Shown piece by piece: positions 1 to 8,600 of a stretch of DNA of 11,939 bases. The notes beneath the pieces were generated by a model. It saw nothing but the letters and a program-made list of their open reading frames with translations, did no database searches and was not told the origin of the DNA. The first letter of the stretch is position 1. The number at the start of each line of letters is the position of its first letter. The stretch covers positions 1-11,939 of the forward strand of contig JAHIMN010000140.1 in the NCBI GenBank assembly GCA_018896395.1, written 5' to 3'. This DNA comes from Verrucomicrobiota bacterium (GTDB lineage Bacteria > Verrucomicrobiota > Kiritimatiellia > JAAZAB01). Position numbers and translations under genes: made by a program.

Positions 1-1594
1 CAATAGGGGACATCTGATACAGCAATTTCTTAAGAACCCAGACCCGGTTCAGCACGTACTCCGAAAGCAGCAATTCCTGCCTTCTCGTTCCGGATTGGGT
101 GAGATCAATCGCCGGGAAAACGCCTCGATTGCTCAGGTCGCGATCCAACTTCAACTCTAAGTTCCCCGTGCCCTTGAATTCCTCGAAAATCACCTCGTCC
201 ATGCGACTACCGGTGTCCACCAGGGCCGTGGCAATGATGGTCAGGCTTCCGCCTTCCTCAATGTTACGGGCGGCGCCGAAGAACCGCTTGGGCTTATGCA
301 AGGCATTGGAATCCACGCCGCCGGACAGGATCTTGCCGCTATGCGGTTCCATCGTGTTGTAGGCCCGCGCCAGGCGCGTGATGCTGTCCAGCAGGATAAC
401 GACATCCCGCCCGCATTCCACCATGCGCTTGGCCATCTCGATGACCATCTCCGCCACCTGGATGTGCCGCTCGGGCGGCTCATCGAAGGTGGAGCTCAAC
501 ACGTGGGCGCTCGTATGCCGTTCCATATCGGTCACTTCCTCCGGCCGCTCGTCAATCAGCATGACAACCAGGTACACATCGGGATGATTTTTGGAAATAC
601 TGTTGGCGATTTTTTGCAGGAGTACCGTTTTACCGGTGCGCGGCGGCGCCACGATCACGCCGCGCTGGCCCATGCCGATAGGCGTAAAGATATCCATGAC
701 GCGCATGGACACCTCTTCCTGTTCCCGCTCCAGGATGAACCGCCGGTCGGGGAAGAGCGGCGTCAGGTTTTCAAAGGGAATCTTGCACCCGCTCCTTTCA
801 GGATCACTGTCGTTCACCTTATCCACGCGCAACAGCGCGAAAAAGCGCTCCTTGTCCTTGGGCGAGCGGATTTCGCCTTCCACCGTGTCACCGGTCCGCA
901 GGGCAAAGCGCCGGATCTGCGACAGCGAAACGTAAATGTCTTCCGGGCATGGCAGGTAGTTGTAATTCGGCGAGCGCAGGAAGCCGAACCCGTCCGGCAG
1001 GATCTCGATGACGCCTTTGCCGAAAATCGTGCCATGCTGATAGGCATTGGCCTTGAGGATTTCAAAGATCAACTCGTGCTTGCGCAGGGCGCCCAGATCC
1101 ACCAGATGGTAGCGGGCCGCCAGTTCGTTGAGCTCAGGCACGGATTTCTGCTGGAGCTCCGAAAGATGCAGGGTCAGGTCCTTGCCCCGCCCGGCGGATG
1201 CAACCGGCGCGGGCGCCTGGACTGCCCCGGCATGATTCGGCGCGTTGCCGTTCGATACGTTCCCGTTCGGCCCGCCTGCAACGCTGGAAGCGTAGCGACT
1301 GCGGGCAGGCCCGCCTGGGTCCGCCGCCGGCGCGTTCACAGGCGCCGACCCGGCTACGGGTGCCGACCCGGCTACGGGTGCCGACCCGGCTACGGGTGCC
1401 GACCTGGCTACGGGCGCTTCTCCGGCGGGATCTTCCGGCGCGTTGCCCGGAGCACTATCATGACCATGCCGGATCGGCGGCACGGCGCCATTTTCCATGT
1501 AAATTTTAGACATTGATGTTCGCCCTCGCGGATGGTGCGGGGAATGTCCCGTGCGCCGGGATTTATTTTCATTCATGTTCCGTTTATTTTCCAT
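1..1594 (-). CDS. rho: Transcription termination factor Rho (3' end beyond window)
   Basis: Rho is the hexameric RNA-dependent ATPase/helicase that ends untranslated transcripts. From the ATG at 1594 the window shows about 531 codons. Residues 1-135 are a low-complexity Ala/Pro/Gly/Asn extension. Then come the Rho N-terminal helical domain (about 136-195), the cold-shock-like RNA-binding fold (about 195-265, with [13 protein letters not shown] and [18 protein letters not shown]) and the RecA-like ATPase. Walker A is APPRTGKT near residue 315, Walker B is [16 protein letters not shown], and [20 protein letters not shown] follows. By comparison with E. coli Rho (419 aa), about 30 C-terminal residues lie outside the window. 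I chose 1594 because a GGAG motif lies 7 nt upstream and the start overlaps the coaE stop (ATGGAAAATAA), as in coupled genes. The in-frame ATGs at 1576 and 1513 are alternatives. The family call is certain; the start is less so. Confidence 0.97.
   Translation of the reverse strand, partial: MENKRNMNENKSRRTGHSPHHPRGRTSMSKIYMENGAVPPIRHGHDSAPGNAPEDPAGEAPVARSAPVAGSAPVAGSAPVAGSAPVNAPAADPGGPARSRYASSVAGGPNGNVSNGNAPNHAGAVQAPAPVASAGRGKDLTLHLSELQQKSVPELNELAARYHLVDLGALRKHELIFEILKANAYQHGTIFGKGVIEILPDGFGFLRSPNYNYLPCPEDIYVSLSQIRRFALRTGDTVEGEIRSPKDKERFFALLRVDKVNDSDPERSGCKIPFENLTPLFPDRRFILEREQEEVSMRVMDIFTPIGMGQRGVIVAPPRTGKTVLLQKIANSISKNHPDVYLVVMLIDERPEEVTDMERHTSAHVLSSTFDEPPERHIQVAEMVIEMAKRMVECGRDVVILLDSITRLARAYNTMEPHSGKILSGGVDSNALHKPKRFFGAARNIEEGGSLTIIATALVDTGSRMDEVIFEEFKGTGNLELKLDRDLSNRGVFPAIDLTQSGTRRQELLLSEYVLNRVWVLKKLLYQMSPI
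1274..1310. repeat. REP-like palindromic element inside rho
   Basis: A 37-bp stretch is bounded by the inverted hexamers GCCTGC and GCAGGC and holds an inner ACGCT-gga-AGCGT hairpin. It matches 8900-8929 in the secretin gene at 29 of 30 positions, apart from a 6-bp stretch (ggaagc) missing there. Here it is translated as part of the Rho N-terminal extension, in a different reading frame from the secretin copy. The match is therefore at DNA level and not protein homology. Confidence 0.6.
1344..1415. repeat. 18-bp tandem repeat, four copies, in rho
   Basis: Four head-to-tail copies of gccgacccggctacgggt; the first three are identical and the fourth has two substitutions. On the minus strand they encode APVARS followed by three APVAGS units, in the low-complexity N-terminal extension of Rho. 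The near-identity suggests recent slippage, so copy number may vary between strains. Confidence 0.9.
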
Positions 1595-2312
1595 CGCTTT
1601 TCTCCACATGTATTCCGATATGTTGCATAACTTGGACGGTTTGCCGTTGCGCACACACCTGCGTGCCCGCATTAAAAACCACATAATCCGCGCGTTTCAT
1701 TTTCTCCTCCACCGGCCACTGGGCCGCCATCCGATCGTGTGCCTCCTTTTCCGTAAATCCCTTGGAGCGCAAGCGTTTTCGCTGCAGAACAATCGGGGCA
1801 CTGACGCAAATCACCCGATCCCAGGCCGCCTCCCCGGCCGTCTCATAGAGCAGGGGAATAATGGCCGCCACACCGCCGCGCCACCCCTGAACGGAATTGC
1901 TGATTGCTGATTGCTGATTGCTGATTGCCGCGGCGGGTTGCAGGCGGGCCTCTTCCCGCCGCGCGAGGACCCACGCCTCGATGGCGCTTTGCGCCGCCGG
2001 ATGCAGGAGGGCGTTCAGCGAAGCAAGCGCCGCCGCATCGCCGAACACGCGCCGCCCCAATACCGCGCGGTCAATCTCGCCATCCGGCGCAAGAATCGCG
2101 CGACCAAAGGCGGCCACGATCTGCGAAAACAGCGGCGTGCCTGCGCGCATAAGGCCATGGCAAACCGTATCCGCCTCAATGACCGCAACGCCCAGCGCTT
2201 CCAGGTACGCGCCTACCAGGCTTTTCCCGCAGGCAATGCCGCCCGTGACGCAAATCCGCAACCAGGGGGCGGCGGGGGCTTCGGTTGTCATGCCTGACGT
2301 GTTGGCTTTCAT
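1584..2312 (-). CDS. coaE: Dephospho-CoA kinase
   Basis: CoaE phosphorylates the 3'-hydroxyl of dephospho-CoA with ATP, the last step of coenzyme A synthesis. The 242-aa product has the P-loop GGIACGKS (residues 24-31), the EADTVCH segment (D48) at the substrate site, LLHPAA (H104-P105), IPLLYE (152-157) and the C-terminal [23 protein letters not shown] signature. It is somewhat longer than typical CoaE (about 200 aa). Part of the excess is residues 128-141 ([14 protein letters not shown]), encoded by a 7-bp tandem array that sits just before the IPLLYE strand. The core motifs on both sides are intact and in frame, so the enzyme is probably functional. M8 (codon at 2291) is another possible start. 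The 3' end overlaps the preferred rho start. Confidence 0.95.
   Translation of the reverse strand: MKANTSGMTTEAPAAPWLRICVTGGIACGKSLVGAYLEALGVAVIEADTVCHGLMRAGTPLFSQIVAAFGRAILAPDGEIDRAVLGRRVFGDAAALASLNALLHPAAQSAIEAWVLARREEARLQPAAAISNQQSAISNSVQGWRGGVAAIIPLLYETAGEAAWDRVICVSAPIVLQRKRLRSKGFTEKEAHDRMAAQWPVEEKMKRADYVVFNAGTQVCAQRQTVQVMQHIGIHVEKSDGK
1602..1605 (-). promoter_or_regulatory. Shine-Dalgarno site deciding the rho start
   Basis: On the minus strand GGAG stands 7 nt before the ATG at 1594, inside the last codons of coaE. This favours a rho start that overlaps coaE by 11 bp and suggests translational coupling. The competing ATG at 1513 has only a distant GAGG. Confidence 0.6.
1894..1928. repeat. 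Heptamer array (gcaatca) inside coaE
   Basis: Four perfect 7-bp units (tgattgc on plus, gcaatca on minus) span 1901-1928, with a fifth imperfect unit at 1894-1900. Since 7 is not a multiple of 3, successive units are read in all three frames, giving [12 protein letters not shown]. The length keeps coaE open. Confidence 0.9.
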
Positions 2313-2343
2313 AATCTAAAGCCCGCAACCCCCGCAAACCAAG

Positions 2344-2426
2344 TATGGGAGTATAGGCGTATCGGTGTATGGGAGTGCGGGAAACTCTTTAACTCCCATA
2401 CACCCAAACCCCCATACACCTCACTC
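2344..2426. repeat. Inverted octamer arrays with 13-bp perfect hairpin
   Basis: This array pair fills most of the gap between the GT-C-like gene and coaE. The left half is four 8-bp units (tatgggag, tataggcg, tatcggtg, tatgggag; 2344-2375). The right half (about 2391-2426) carries the inverse family (tacaccca, aaccccca, tacacctc). Bases 2364-2376 (GGTGTATGGGAGT) and 2392-2404 are perfect 13-bp inverted repeats around a 15-nt loop. The hairpin could act as a terminator for the GT-C-like gene or stabilise its 3' end, but no clear T-tract follows. Confidence 0.8.
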
Positions 2427-2439
2427 TTTGCATCTGCGT

Positions 2440-4407
2440 CTAACGCAGCCGCAGGAGCACCTGCATGGCATTCGTATTTTGCGGGTCGTACATCAGGGCC
2501 TGCGTCGCCTTGTTTTCCGCATCCGGCCTTCGGCCCTGGCGCAATGCTTGCATGGCCTCCGCCGCCAAGCGCCCTGCGGAAAGCTCATCCGCGCGCGTGA
2601 TGACGCGGAACACACGGTACTTGGCATTCCCCCATAAAAACCGGAAATAGCGGCCCTGCTCGGGGCGTTTTTCAAACAGCCGCGCGGCGGCCGACGGCGG
2701 CGGATTCAAAGCGTTCACGCAATACCGCATTTGGGATTCCGGCTGAATATCGGCAAACTCACCCAGCGCATACACATAATATGGAACGCCAAATGGTTCC
2801 ATCCACGCGCGAAAACCCTCCTCGTTGGATTTGAATAGCGCTTCCCCGTAGGCACGCACCCGTTCCCGGATGCCTGGCGATTCGAATTTAGGGTGCAGAA
2901 CGATGGGGCAATTTGCATAGGTCAGCAAAAAAGAGCTCAATCCAAAATTGGCCAGCACCCGCTCGCCGGCCGTATTGGAGCGCAGCCATCGGCAGAGTTC
3001 CCGCTTTTCGTTCAAATAGACCGGCACACTGCCCCAGCGCGCGGGGCTGTTCATAACATGCGCGGCTTCCACGCCCACCCCGACCAGCAACAGCACCAGG
3101 ATCAGCCAGCGGGTAAAACTACGCTTGACAGACACCCAGTAGCCCAACCATCCGAGCAGGGCGGCAAACCCCAGGATCAGGAACACATGGAACCTCACGA
3201 AAAATACAAAAGCCAGAAGTGAGATGACCGTGTAACTCAGTAGTTGATTGATTTCGGGATCCGGATGCGCGCGCGTATGAAAAAGGGCAATGGTGCCTGC
3301 TAATACCGAAAGCCAGAGTGTTACAGGAAACAGGGTGGCTGTCAACAGAAAAGTTGCGGAATTTAAGGGCGCCGTCCAGAGTATGCGCTGGTCAAAGGTC
3401 AGGAGCGCGGGATCGGCGGGCTTATGGTTGAGAAACCGGAGCTTGGCCCAGAGCAGTTCCAGGAAATGGCTGTATGTTTCACCGTATTGCTGAATCCAGA
3501 GCGCACCCGCGATAAGCGGCAACAGCGGAATGAGCAGTCGGGCGGATCGCCGGAAGAGGGGGAACAACCGCTCAACGCCCAGGCCCAGCGCCACGCCATA
3601 GGCCAACAACATGGCAAACGAACCTGCAAACGCGTGTGCGCGCAGGTAGGGGTTCAGCACTCCGGCGCCGGCCAGCGCCAGTAAAATCAGCCACCACGCC
3701 AGGCACGCTTTGGTGTCCCGGAAATACTTTCCAGCCACGAACCGGACGTAAGACCAAATCCCCCAGAGGATGACGTAATACTGAATCAGGTCCCAGGCCG
3801 ACATGGCGCACGCGAGCATTAACGCGGAAAGCAGGGCCGCAATGAAAAAGGCGGCGCGTCCTTTGACCCGATTCGCCAACGCGCCCAGGGCCCAGTGGCC
3901 GATGAGCAACGGCAACGCAAAATTTTCATGCTGGAGTTCCTGGCCGGTGGAGCGCATGACGGCTGCCAGCGCCACGGCGTAATACGCGCCGGCAATCCCC
4001 GCCGCCCAGGCGGAACGCGTCCAAGCCCATAGCCACAGGCTCATCAGCGGAATGCCCAGGCAGAACCAGGCGGCGGCGATCCAGCGCACGCGCTCATCCA
4101 GCGGCAGAGTCCGGGGAAACAGGCGGGCGGCCGCGGCATAGACATATTCCGCGCCCAGGGTATAAGTCTCGCGCACCACGACGCCTTCCGGCACCTGGAC
4201 GGCTTTATCCAGGCGGGGGATGTGCCCGGTTTCAAAGAGCATGCGGACGTACCGGAATTCAAGCGCGCTTTCCAGGTTGAACGGCAAGGGCCGCCCATAC
4301 TGCTCGAACTGGGCAGAAAGCACCACGCGCCGGATGGCCAGCCCCGCGGCAAACAGCGCGACCAGTCCCAGCACGGCCAGCAGGATTTTAATATAACGGG
4401 TAATCAT
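2440..4407 (-). CDS. Polytopic membrane protein, GT-C/STT3-like, with C-terminal TPR-like tail
   Basis: A 655-aa protein with an N-terminal membrane segment (about 6-30) and roughly ten further hydrophobic helices up to about residue 445, then a soluble domain. After the first helix the loop has acidic residues E46 and E50 in NLESALEFRYVRMLFETGHIP, and near residue 155 is QELQHENFALPLL. Both resemble the acidic loop motifs of GT-C glycosyltransferases that use lipid-linked sugars. The soluble part (LCRWLRSNTAGERVLANFG, then LHPKFES and GVPYYVY) resembles the periplasmic domain of bacterial STT3/PglB-like proteins, but no WWDYG motif is visible. Residues about 615-655 form a TPR-like helical pair ending in YDPQNTNAMQVLLRL. 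Sugar transfer in the envelope is inferred; donor and acceptor are unknown. Another GT-C or O-antigen ligase-type protein is possible. No clear Shine-Dalgarno precedes the ATG. Confidence 0.6.
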   Translation of the reverse strand: MITRYIKILLAVLGLVALFAAGLAIRRVVLSAQFEQYGRPLPFNLESALEFRYVRMLFETGHIPRLDKAVQVPEGVVVRETYTLGAEYVYAAAARLFPRTLPLDERVRWIAAAWFCLGIPLMSLWLWAWTRSAWAAGIAGAYYAVALAAVMRSTGQELQHENFALPLLIGHWALGALANRVKGRAAFFIAALLSALMLACAMSAWDLIQYYVILWGIWSYVRFVAGKYFRDTKACLAWWLILLALAGAGVLNPYLRAHAFAGSFAMLLAYGVALGLGVERLFPLFRRSARLLIPLLPLIAGALWIQQYGETYSHFLELLWAKLRFLNHKPADPALLTFDQRILWTAPLNSATFLLTATLFPVTLWLSVLAGTIALFHTRAHPDPEINQLLSYTVISLLAFVFFVRFHVFLILGFAALLGWLGYWVSVKRSFTRWLILVLLLVGVGVEAAHVMNSPARWGSVPVYLNEKRELCRWLRSNTAGERVLANFGLSSFLLTYANCPIVLHPKFESPGIRERVRAYGEALFKSNEEGFRAWMEPFGVPYYVYALGEFADIQPESQMRYCVNALNPPPSAAARLFEKRPEQGRYFRFLWGNAKYRVFRVITRADELSAGRLAAEAMQALRQGRRPDAENKATQALMYDPQNTNAMQVLLRLR

Positions 4408-4419
4408 GGTTTGTAAGCA

Positions 4420-4448
4420 GGTTCACGGTTCAACGGTTCAGCGGTTAT
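4420..4448. repeat. Short-period array (ggttcac), left arm
   Basis: Four copies of ggttca begin at 4420, 4427, 4435 and 4443, so the period is 7-8 bp. It lies just upstream of the GT-C-like gene and pairs in inverse orientation with 4562-4587. Confidence 0.8.
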
Positions 4449-4561
4449 TAGAGTAGGACCGCAATTCGCAAGCGCCGCCTGCCCGTGCCGTGCCCGGCAG
4501 ACAGAAATCACGCATCGCCATGTCTTCGTTGCTTCAACCTGTTCGGCCTGTTTGTGTTAAA
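4449..4561. other. Spacer between inverted arrays; no gene seen
   Basis: This 113-bp stretch lies between the arms of the ggttcac array pair and has no convincing ORF. It contains a CTGCC...GGCAG inverted repeat near 4479-4501. Together with the arms it fills most of the 205-bp gap between the exonuclease stop and the GT-C-like start. Any promoter for the GT-C-like gene would lie here, but no clear -35/-10 pair could be picked out. Confidence 0.5.
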
Positions 4562-4587
4562 CCGATGAACCGTGAACCGCTGAACCA
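4562..4587. repeat. Short-period array (tgaaccg), right arm
   Basis: Units tgaaccg (4566), tgaaccg (4573) and ctgaacc (4580) form the reverse-complement family of the 4420-4448 array. The two could fold as a long imperfect hairpin around the 113-bp spacer. It lies just downstream of the exonuclease stop. Confidence 0.75.
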
Positions 4588-4612
4588 TGCCGAAATTCCT
4601 AAAACCTCTTCT

Positions 4613-5479
4613 TCAGAACAGCGTGGGTTCGCGCAGGGTTTTGGCCAGTGTATGAAACTCCATTTCCTCATAGAACGCCAACAGACGGCATGCATCCGGC
4701 GGCCGCGCCTGCATGTCAGCCAGCGATGCTCCGCAATCAATATCCGTCTGCAGGCGGAGCAAAGCCAAGTTGCGCGCAATCAGTTCGCGATGCTCACTAA
4801 GTGAGCGCCGCGCCTTTTCCGGTTCGACCTCTTCCACATGGTCAAGCGCGTTGGCCAGGGACTGCCATTGCTGGAGCAGTTTCGCCGCCGTCTTGGCGCC
4901 GATACCCGGCACGCCGGGAATATTATCGGAACTGTCGCCGGTCAGCGCCAGCCAGTCCACCACCTGGTCCGGCCGGACACCCATTTTGGCAAGCACTTCG
5001 GCCGCCCCCATTTTTTCGGCCACCTTGCCGGGCATTACGACGGCAATCGTCGGGGTTACCATTTGCAGCAGATCTTTGTCGCTGGATGCCACCAGGACGT
5101 CCAGGCCCGCGGCCACCGCCTGGACCGCCACCGAGGCCACGACATCATCCGCTTCGCGACCATCCAGGCGCACATGGGCAATCGCCGCGGCATCCAGCCA
5201 GGCGTCAATAACCGGCAACTGGGCGCGCAGCGCGGGCGGCATGGCGGGCCGTTGGGCCTTATACGTGGCCAGAAGCTCCAGCCGCTCGGCGGGCATTCCG
5301 CCGTCAAAGACCACCAGCTTATGCGACGGCCGCCAGATTCGCTCCATCTGCATGATTGTTTTAATGAACCCATACACAGCATTGGTGGGCCGCCCGGCGG
5401 CCGTGGTTAGCCCTGTAATGGCATAATAAGCGCGGTAGGCAATGCCCAGCGCATCCACGAGTAAGAGAGAGGAAGCCAT
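4613..5479 (-). CDS. Stand-alone 5'-3' exonuclease of the Pol I N-terminal (FEN) type
   Basis: The 288-aa protein matches the 5' nuclease domain of DNA polymerase I and contains no polymerase domain. It carries the expected acidic metal ligands: D9 (LLLVDALGIAYRAYYA), D59 (VVFDGG), D111-D112 (DGREADDVVA), D134 and D136 (SSDKDLLQ), D182 and D185 (LTGDSSDNIPG). YKAQRP (73-78) and the helix-hairpin-helix DNA-binding segment PGVPGIGAKTA (188-198) are also present. It should remove RNA primers and 5' flaps during Okazaki-fragment processing or repair. The length equals the isolated domain, so this is a genuine single-domain gene rather than a truncated polA; it ends cleanly in a TGA with unrelated repeats after it. 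It could be a polA paralog or the split partner of a separate polymerase gene. The upstream repeat array leaves no visible Shine-Dalgarno. Confidence 0.93.
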   Translation of the reverse strand: MASSLLLVDALGIAYRAYYAITGLTTAAGRPTNAVYGFIKTIMQMERIWRPSHKLVVFDGGMPAERLELLATYKAQRPAMPPALRAQLPVIDAWLDAAAIAHVRLDGREADDVVASVAVQAVAAGLDVLVASSDKDLLQMVTPTIAVVMPGKVAEKMGAAEVLAKMGVRPDQVVDWLALTGDSSDNIPGVPGIGAKTAAKLLQQWQSLANALDHVEEVEPEKARRSLSEHRELIARNLALLRLQTDIDCGASLADMQARPPDACRLLAFYEEMEFHTLAKTLREPTLF

Positions 5480-5484
5480 GCGAT

Positions 5485-5519
5485 GAATTTTCGATTTGCG
5501 ATTGCCGATTTACTGATTC
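5485..5519. repeat. Heptamer array (cgattt), left arm
   Basis: Five 7-bp units: gaatttt, cgatttg, cgattgc, cgattta, ctgattc. The array begins 5 bp upstream of the exonuclease start codon and occupies the place where a ribosome-binding site would be. It is inverted relative to 5544-5585. Confidence 0.85.
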
Positions 5520-5543
5520 CGCTCAGTGGTCCACTTTGTTCAG

Positions 5544-5585
5544 GGCAATCGTAAATCGGAAATCGCAAATCGGCAATCGAAAATT
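5544..5585. repeat. Heptamer array (aaatcg), middle arm
   Basis: Six 7-bp units: ggcaatc, gtaaatc, ggaaatc, gcaaatc, ggcaatc, gaaaatt. It is opposite in orientation to 5485-5519 across a 24-bp spacer. Both this array and the one at 5611 are preceded by the same ctttgttcag sequence, so the segment has been duplicated directly. Confidence 0.85.
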
Positions 5586-5610
5586 CCACTCAGGGGTTTG
5601 CTTTGTTCAG

Positions 5611-5645
5611 GGCAATCGCAAATCGGCAATCGAAAATCGAAAATT
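5611..5645. repeat. Heptamer array (aaatcg), third copy
   Basis: Five 7-bp units (ggcaatc, gcaaatc, ggcaatc, gaaaatc, gaaaatt) repeat the middle array about 66 bp further on. It ends 4 bp from the secretin stop codon, so the whole 170-bp gap between secretin and exonuclease is essentially repeat DNA, with no gene. Confidence 0.85.
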
Positions 5646-5649
5646 CGGA

Positions 5650-8600
5650 TCAGGGGGTGACGGCGGCCGGCGCGCCGACGGTGCCCGCGGCGCTCGCAAC
5701 AAGCTCCTTGTTGATCTTGTTGCCGGCCGGATCCACCAGGTTGGCCGTGACAAAGATTAACAGGTTGAATTTCTTGCTGCTACTGGTCTTGCTCCGGAAG
5801 AGAAAGCCCAACAGTGGGATGTCGCCCAGGATGGGGATTTTATCCAGGGTGGTGGTTTGCTGTTCTGTAATCAGCCCGCCCATCACCACGGTCTGGCCGT
5901 CCCAGATGGTAATACTGGTGGTAATATTGCGGCTGTGGAAAATCGGCTGGGGCATATTCATGAGTTCCGCCCTGCCCGTGGTCGGGTCAATCAAAGTGGA
6001 GCCATAATTGATCCAGTCCGATAACTCGACCACCTGGGGCATCATGATCAGGTCAATGGAAAAGCCGTCCGGCCCCACCGTCGGCGTCACGTTTAGAATC
6101 ACACCCGTGTCGCGGGTTTGAAACGCCGCCGGCGTGACAAAGGCCTTGGATATCACGGCCTGACTGCCACTGCCACTGCCCGAAACCTGGGGGGGAGTCA
6201 ACTCAAACTCGGTCGGATAAATCAGTTCCTTGACCACCTTGATTTCGGCATTGGCCCCGCTCTTGGTGGTGACCTTGGGCGCCGAGAGCAGGTTGGCGCC
6301 GCTCCTCTGCTCCAGGGCGTGTAAAACCATGGTCACTTCCGGATTGGTCAGAACACTGGAAATTGACAGAATGCCAGCCAGACTGCCGCCGGGAGTCGCC
6401 GTAATGCCGCTGGCACCCATGGTTAAGTTCCGCAGACCCTTGGAAAAGGTGTTCTGATTCATCTGGATACGTTCCCGGCTCGCCAGCGGAATCGCGGCGC
6501 CGGCGCTGGCATTTTCAGCCAGCTCCCAGTTATCGGTCAACAGCCATTCGACGCCCAGTTCTTCCAAATCGTCTTGGGCGACTTCCACGAAGCGGGCCTC
6601 AATTTCCACCTGCACCGGCACGACGTTCAGGGAGGTCAGGATGCGCTCAAAGCTTTCCAGATTATCGGCCGTGTTTTTGGCAATCAGCAAGTTGAGACTC
6701 GGTTTATAGACAATGGAGGTGCCTTCCGGGAAAGGCACGCCGGCATCCACAAAAAATTGCTTAACGTCGCCCCGTTCCACGGTCGGCACCGCGCCGCCCA
6801 GCTCCATCCTGTCGCTGACGGCGCTCACGGCGGCGCCCATGATCGTTTCCGCAATCGAAGGCTGGACTTTATACGTGCGCGTAATCAGCTCGCCATAGAC
6901 CACATCGCTCGGGGTAATGACCACCACATTTTCCTCGATCCGGTATTTCAGCCCCGTTACTTCCGTGATGTATTTAATGGCATCCAGCAGGACGATGTTG
7001 CGCAGGCTCAGGGTCACGGTGGGCAAATTGTCCTGCACGACCGCCGCCCCTCCTCCCTCGCCGGTCAATTCGCCTTCATTGAATTGGATCGCCGCAGTCG
7101 GTGCCCATTCCGCGGCGGCGCCGGGACGCCTGAGTTGCAGAATAAAGTTCACGCCTCTTTCGCTCGGCGGCGAATCCTTGTCGCAGGCGATACTGGCTTG
7201 ATCCAAGTATTTAATGACGTCCACAATATTGGCCTGCCGAAACTCTAACTGCGGGATCACGATGCCGTTCAACTTCTCCAGCAGACGGCGCTTGCTTTTG
7301 TCGGTGATCATGGTTTCCTGGATTCTCGCCTCCGGACCCGCCGTTTCACGCTTCACCGGCGGGGTCCAGGTGTCGCGCACCTGGGAAATCATTTCGGCCT
7401 GCTGACGGTTCATCTGGTCGGTTTCCAGATTATACATTTTATCGTAGACTTTTTTCAGCTGGGCGGCTGCTTCTTCGTTCTTTTCGTCAAGCACCAGCAC
7501 ATTTTTGAATTCGCGCCGGGCTTGCTCGTACTCGCCGATGGCATAATACTGCCGGCCAAGGTCAATTGATGCCTGGATCTGCTTTACCCGATCCAAGTGC
7601 TCCGCGGAACGGCGCACGGGCACGGGCATGGCGGCGCGCGCGATGCGCTGGGTTTCGTCTTTCTTGATCTGTTTGCTCAGCCGGGCGGCCTTCTGATGCG
7701 CCGGGTAGTAGCCCAGCACGCGCCGGATGGCTTCCTTGACTTCCTGATACTTGCCATCCTTATAATAATTCAGGGCGATGCGGTATTCGCATTCGGCCTG
7801 ACTTTGCATGGCCTTCTGCCGCGTTTCCACCGTATGCGGACGGACGGGCATCACGTTCATGGCCTGGTTGAAAAACTTCAAAGCAACGTCAAATTCATTC
7901 CGGCCCATCGCTTGATAGGCCAGATCCAGGGCCTTTAACGCCTCCACTTCTCTCGCCTGCCGACGGACTTCTTCCTGGGCCGATAAAAGTTCTTCCGGGG
8001 TAAGCATCTTGTGGGTCACCGCCATGTCGGTGGCAGTCGCGGAAGGCATTTCCGAAGTGCCCACGGCGCCGACCTCTGACTGCTGACCTCTGACTTCTGA
8101 CCTCTGACTGCTGTCCCCCGCGGCTGCGCCCTTTTCGCGACTGAACAGACGACCCCAGAACGATGCCTTTGGTTGTGGACTGACTTCGACTTTGGCGGCC
8201 GCCTCCGGGCTGCTCTCCGGCACCGCATTCATCGAATCGCGATCCAATTCAAAATCCGACACTTTTTCCGCGATCGTCTTTTCTTCCGCCGGTTCTTCCG
8301 GCACGGCCGCGGCGGGTGTCTTGGCACTGTCATCTTCAGGAGCGGTCGCTGACGGCTTTTCAACGGCGGGCGCGGGGGTTTCAACGGCAGGTGCGGCTGA
8401 TTCGGCGGCTGACGGCTGCTCTGCGCTGACCTCTGACCGCTGACCGCTGACCGCTTCCGTCGCGGCGGTCGCCGATTCCGTCTCTTCCTTCGCCGGTTCT
8501 TCCGGCACGGCTGCGGGCGTCGCGGGTTTTTCAGCGGCGGCCTCGACAGTTGCCTGTGTGCCGGCTTCGGCTTGCTCCACTGCGGCGGGCGCCTGGGCTT

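Noticed and set aside
296..1516. 406-codon plus-strand ORF antisense to rho
   Set aside because: It is the shadow of a high-GC minus-strand gene: rho is unmistakable on the other strand and the plus-strand product is Arg/His rich with no recognisable motif.
1937..1950. 14-bp word shared between coaE (beside the heptamer array) and the edge of the rho palindromic element
   Set aside because: In a GC-rich 12-kb window about one such 14-bp match is expected by chance, and the match does not continue.
6574..7248. 224-codon plus-strand ORF inside the secretin gene
   Set aside because: The opposite strand encodes conserved secretin domains over the same bases; the plus-strand product shows no family features.
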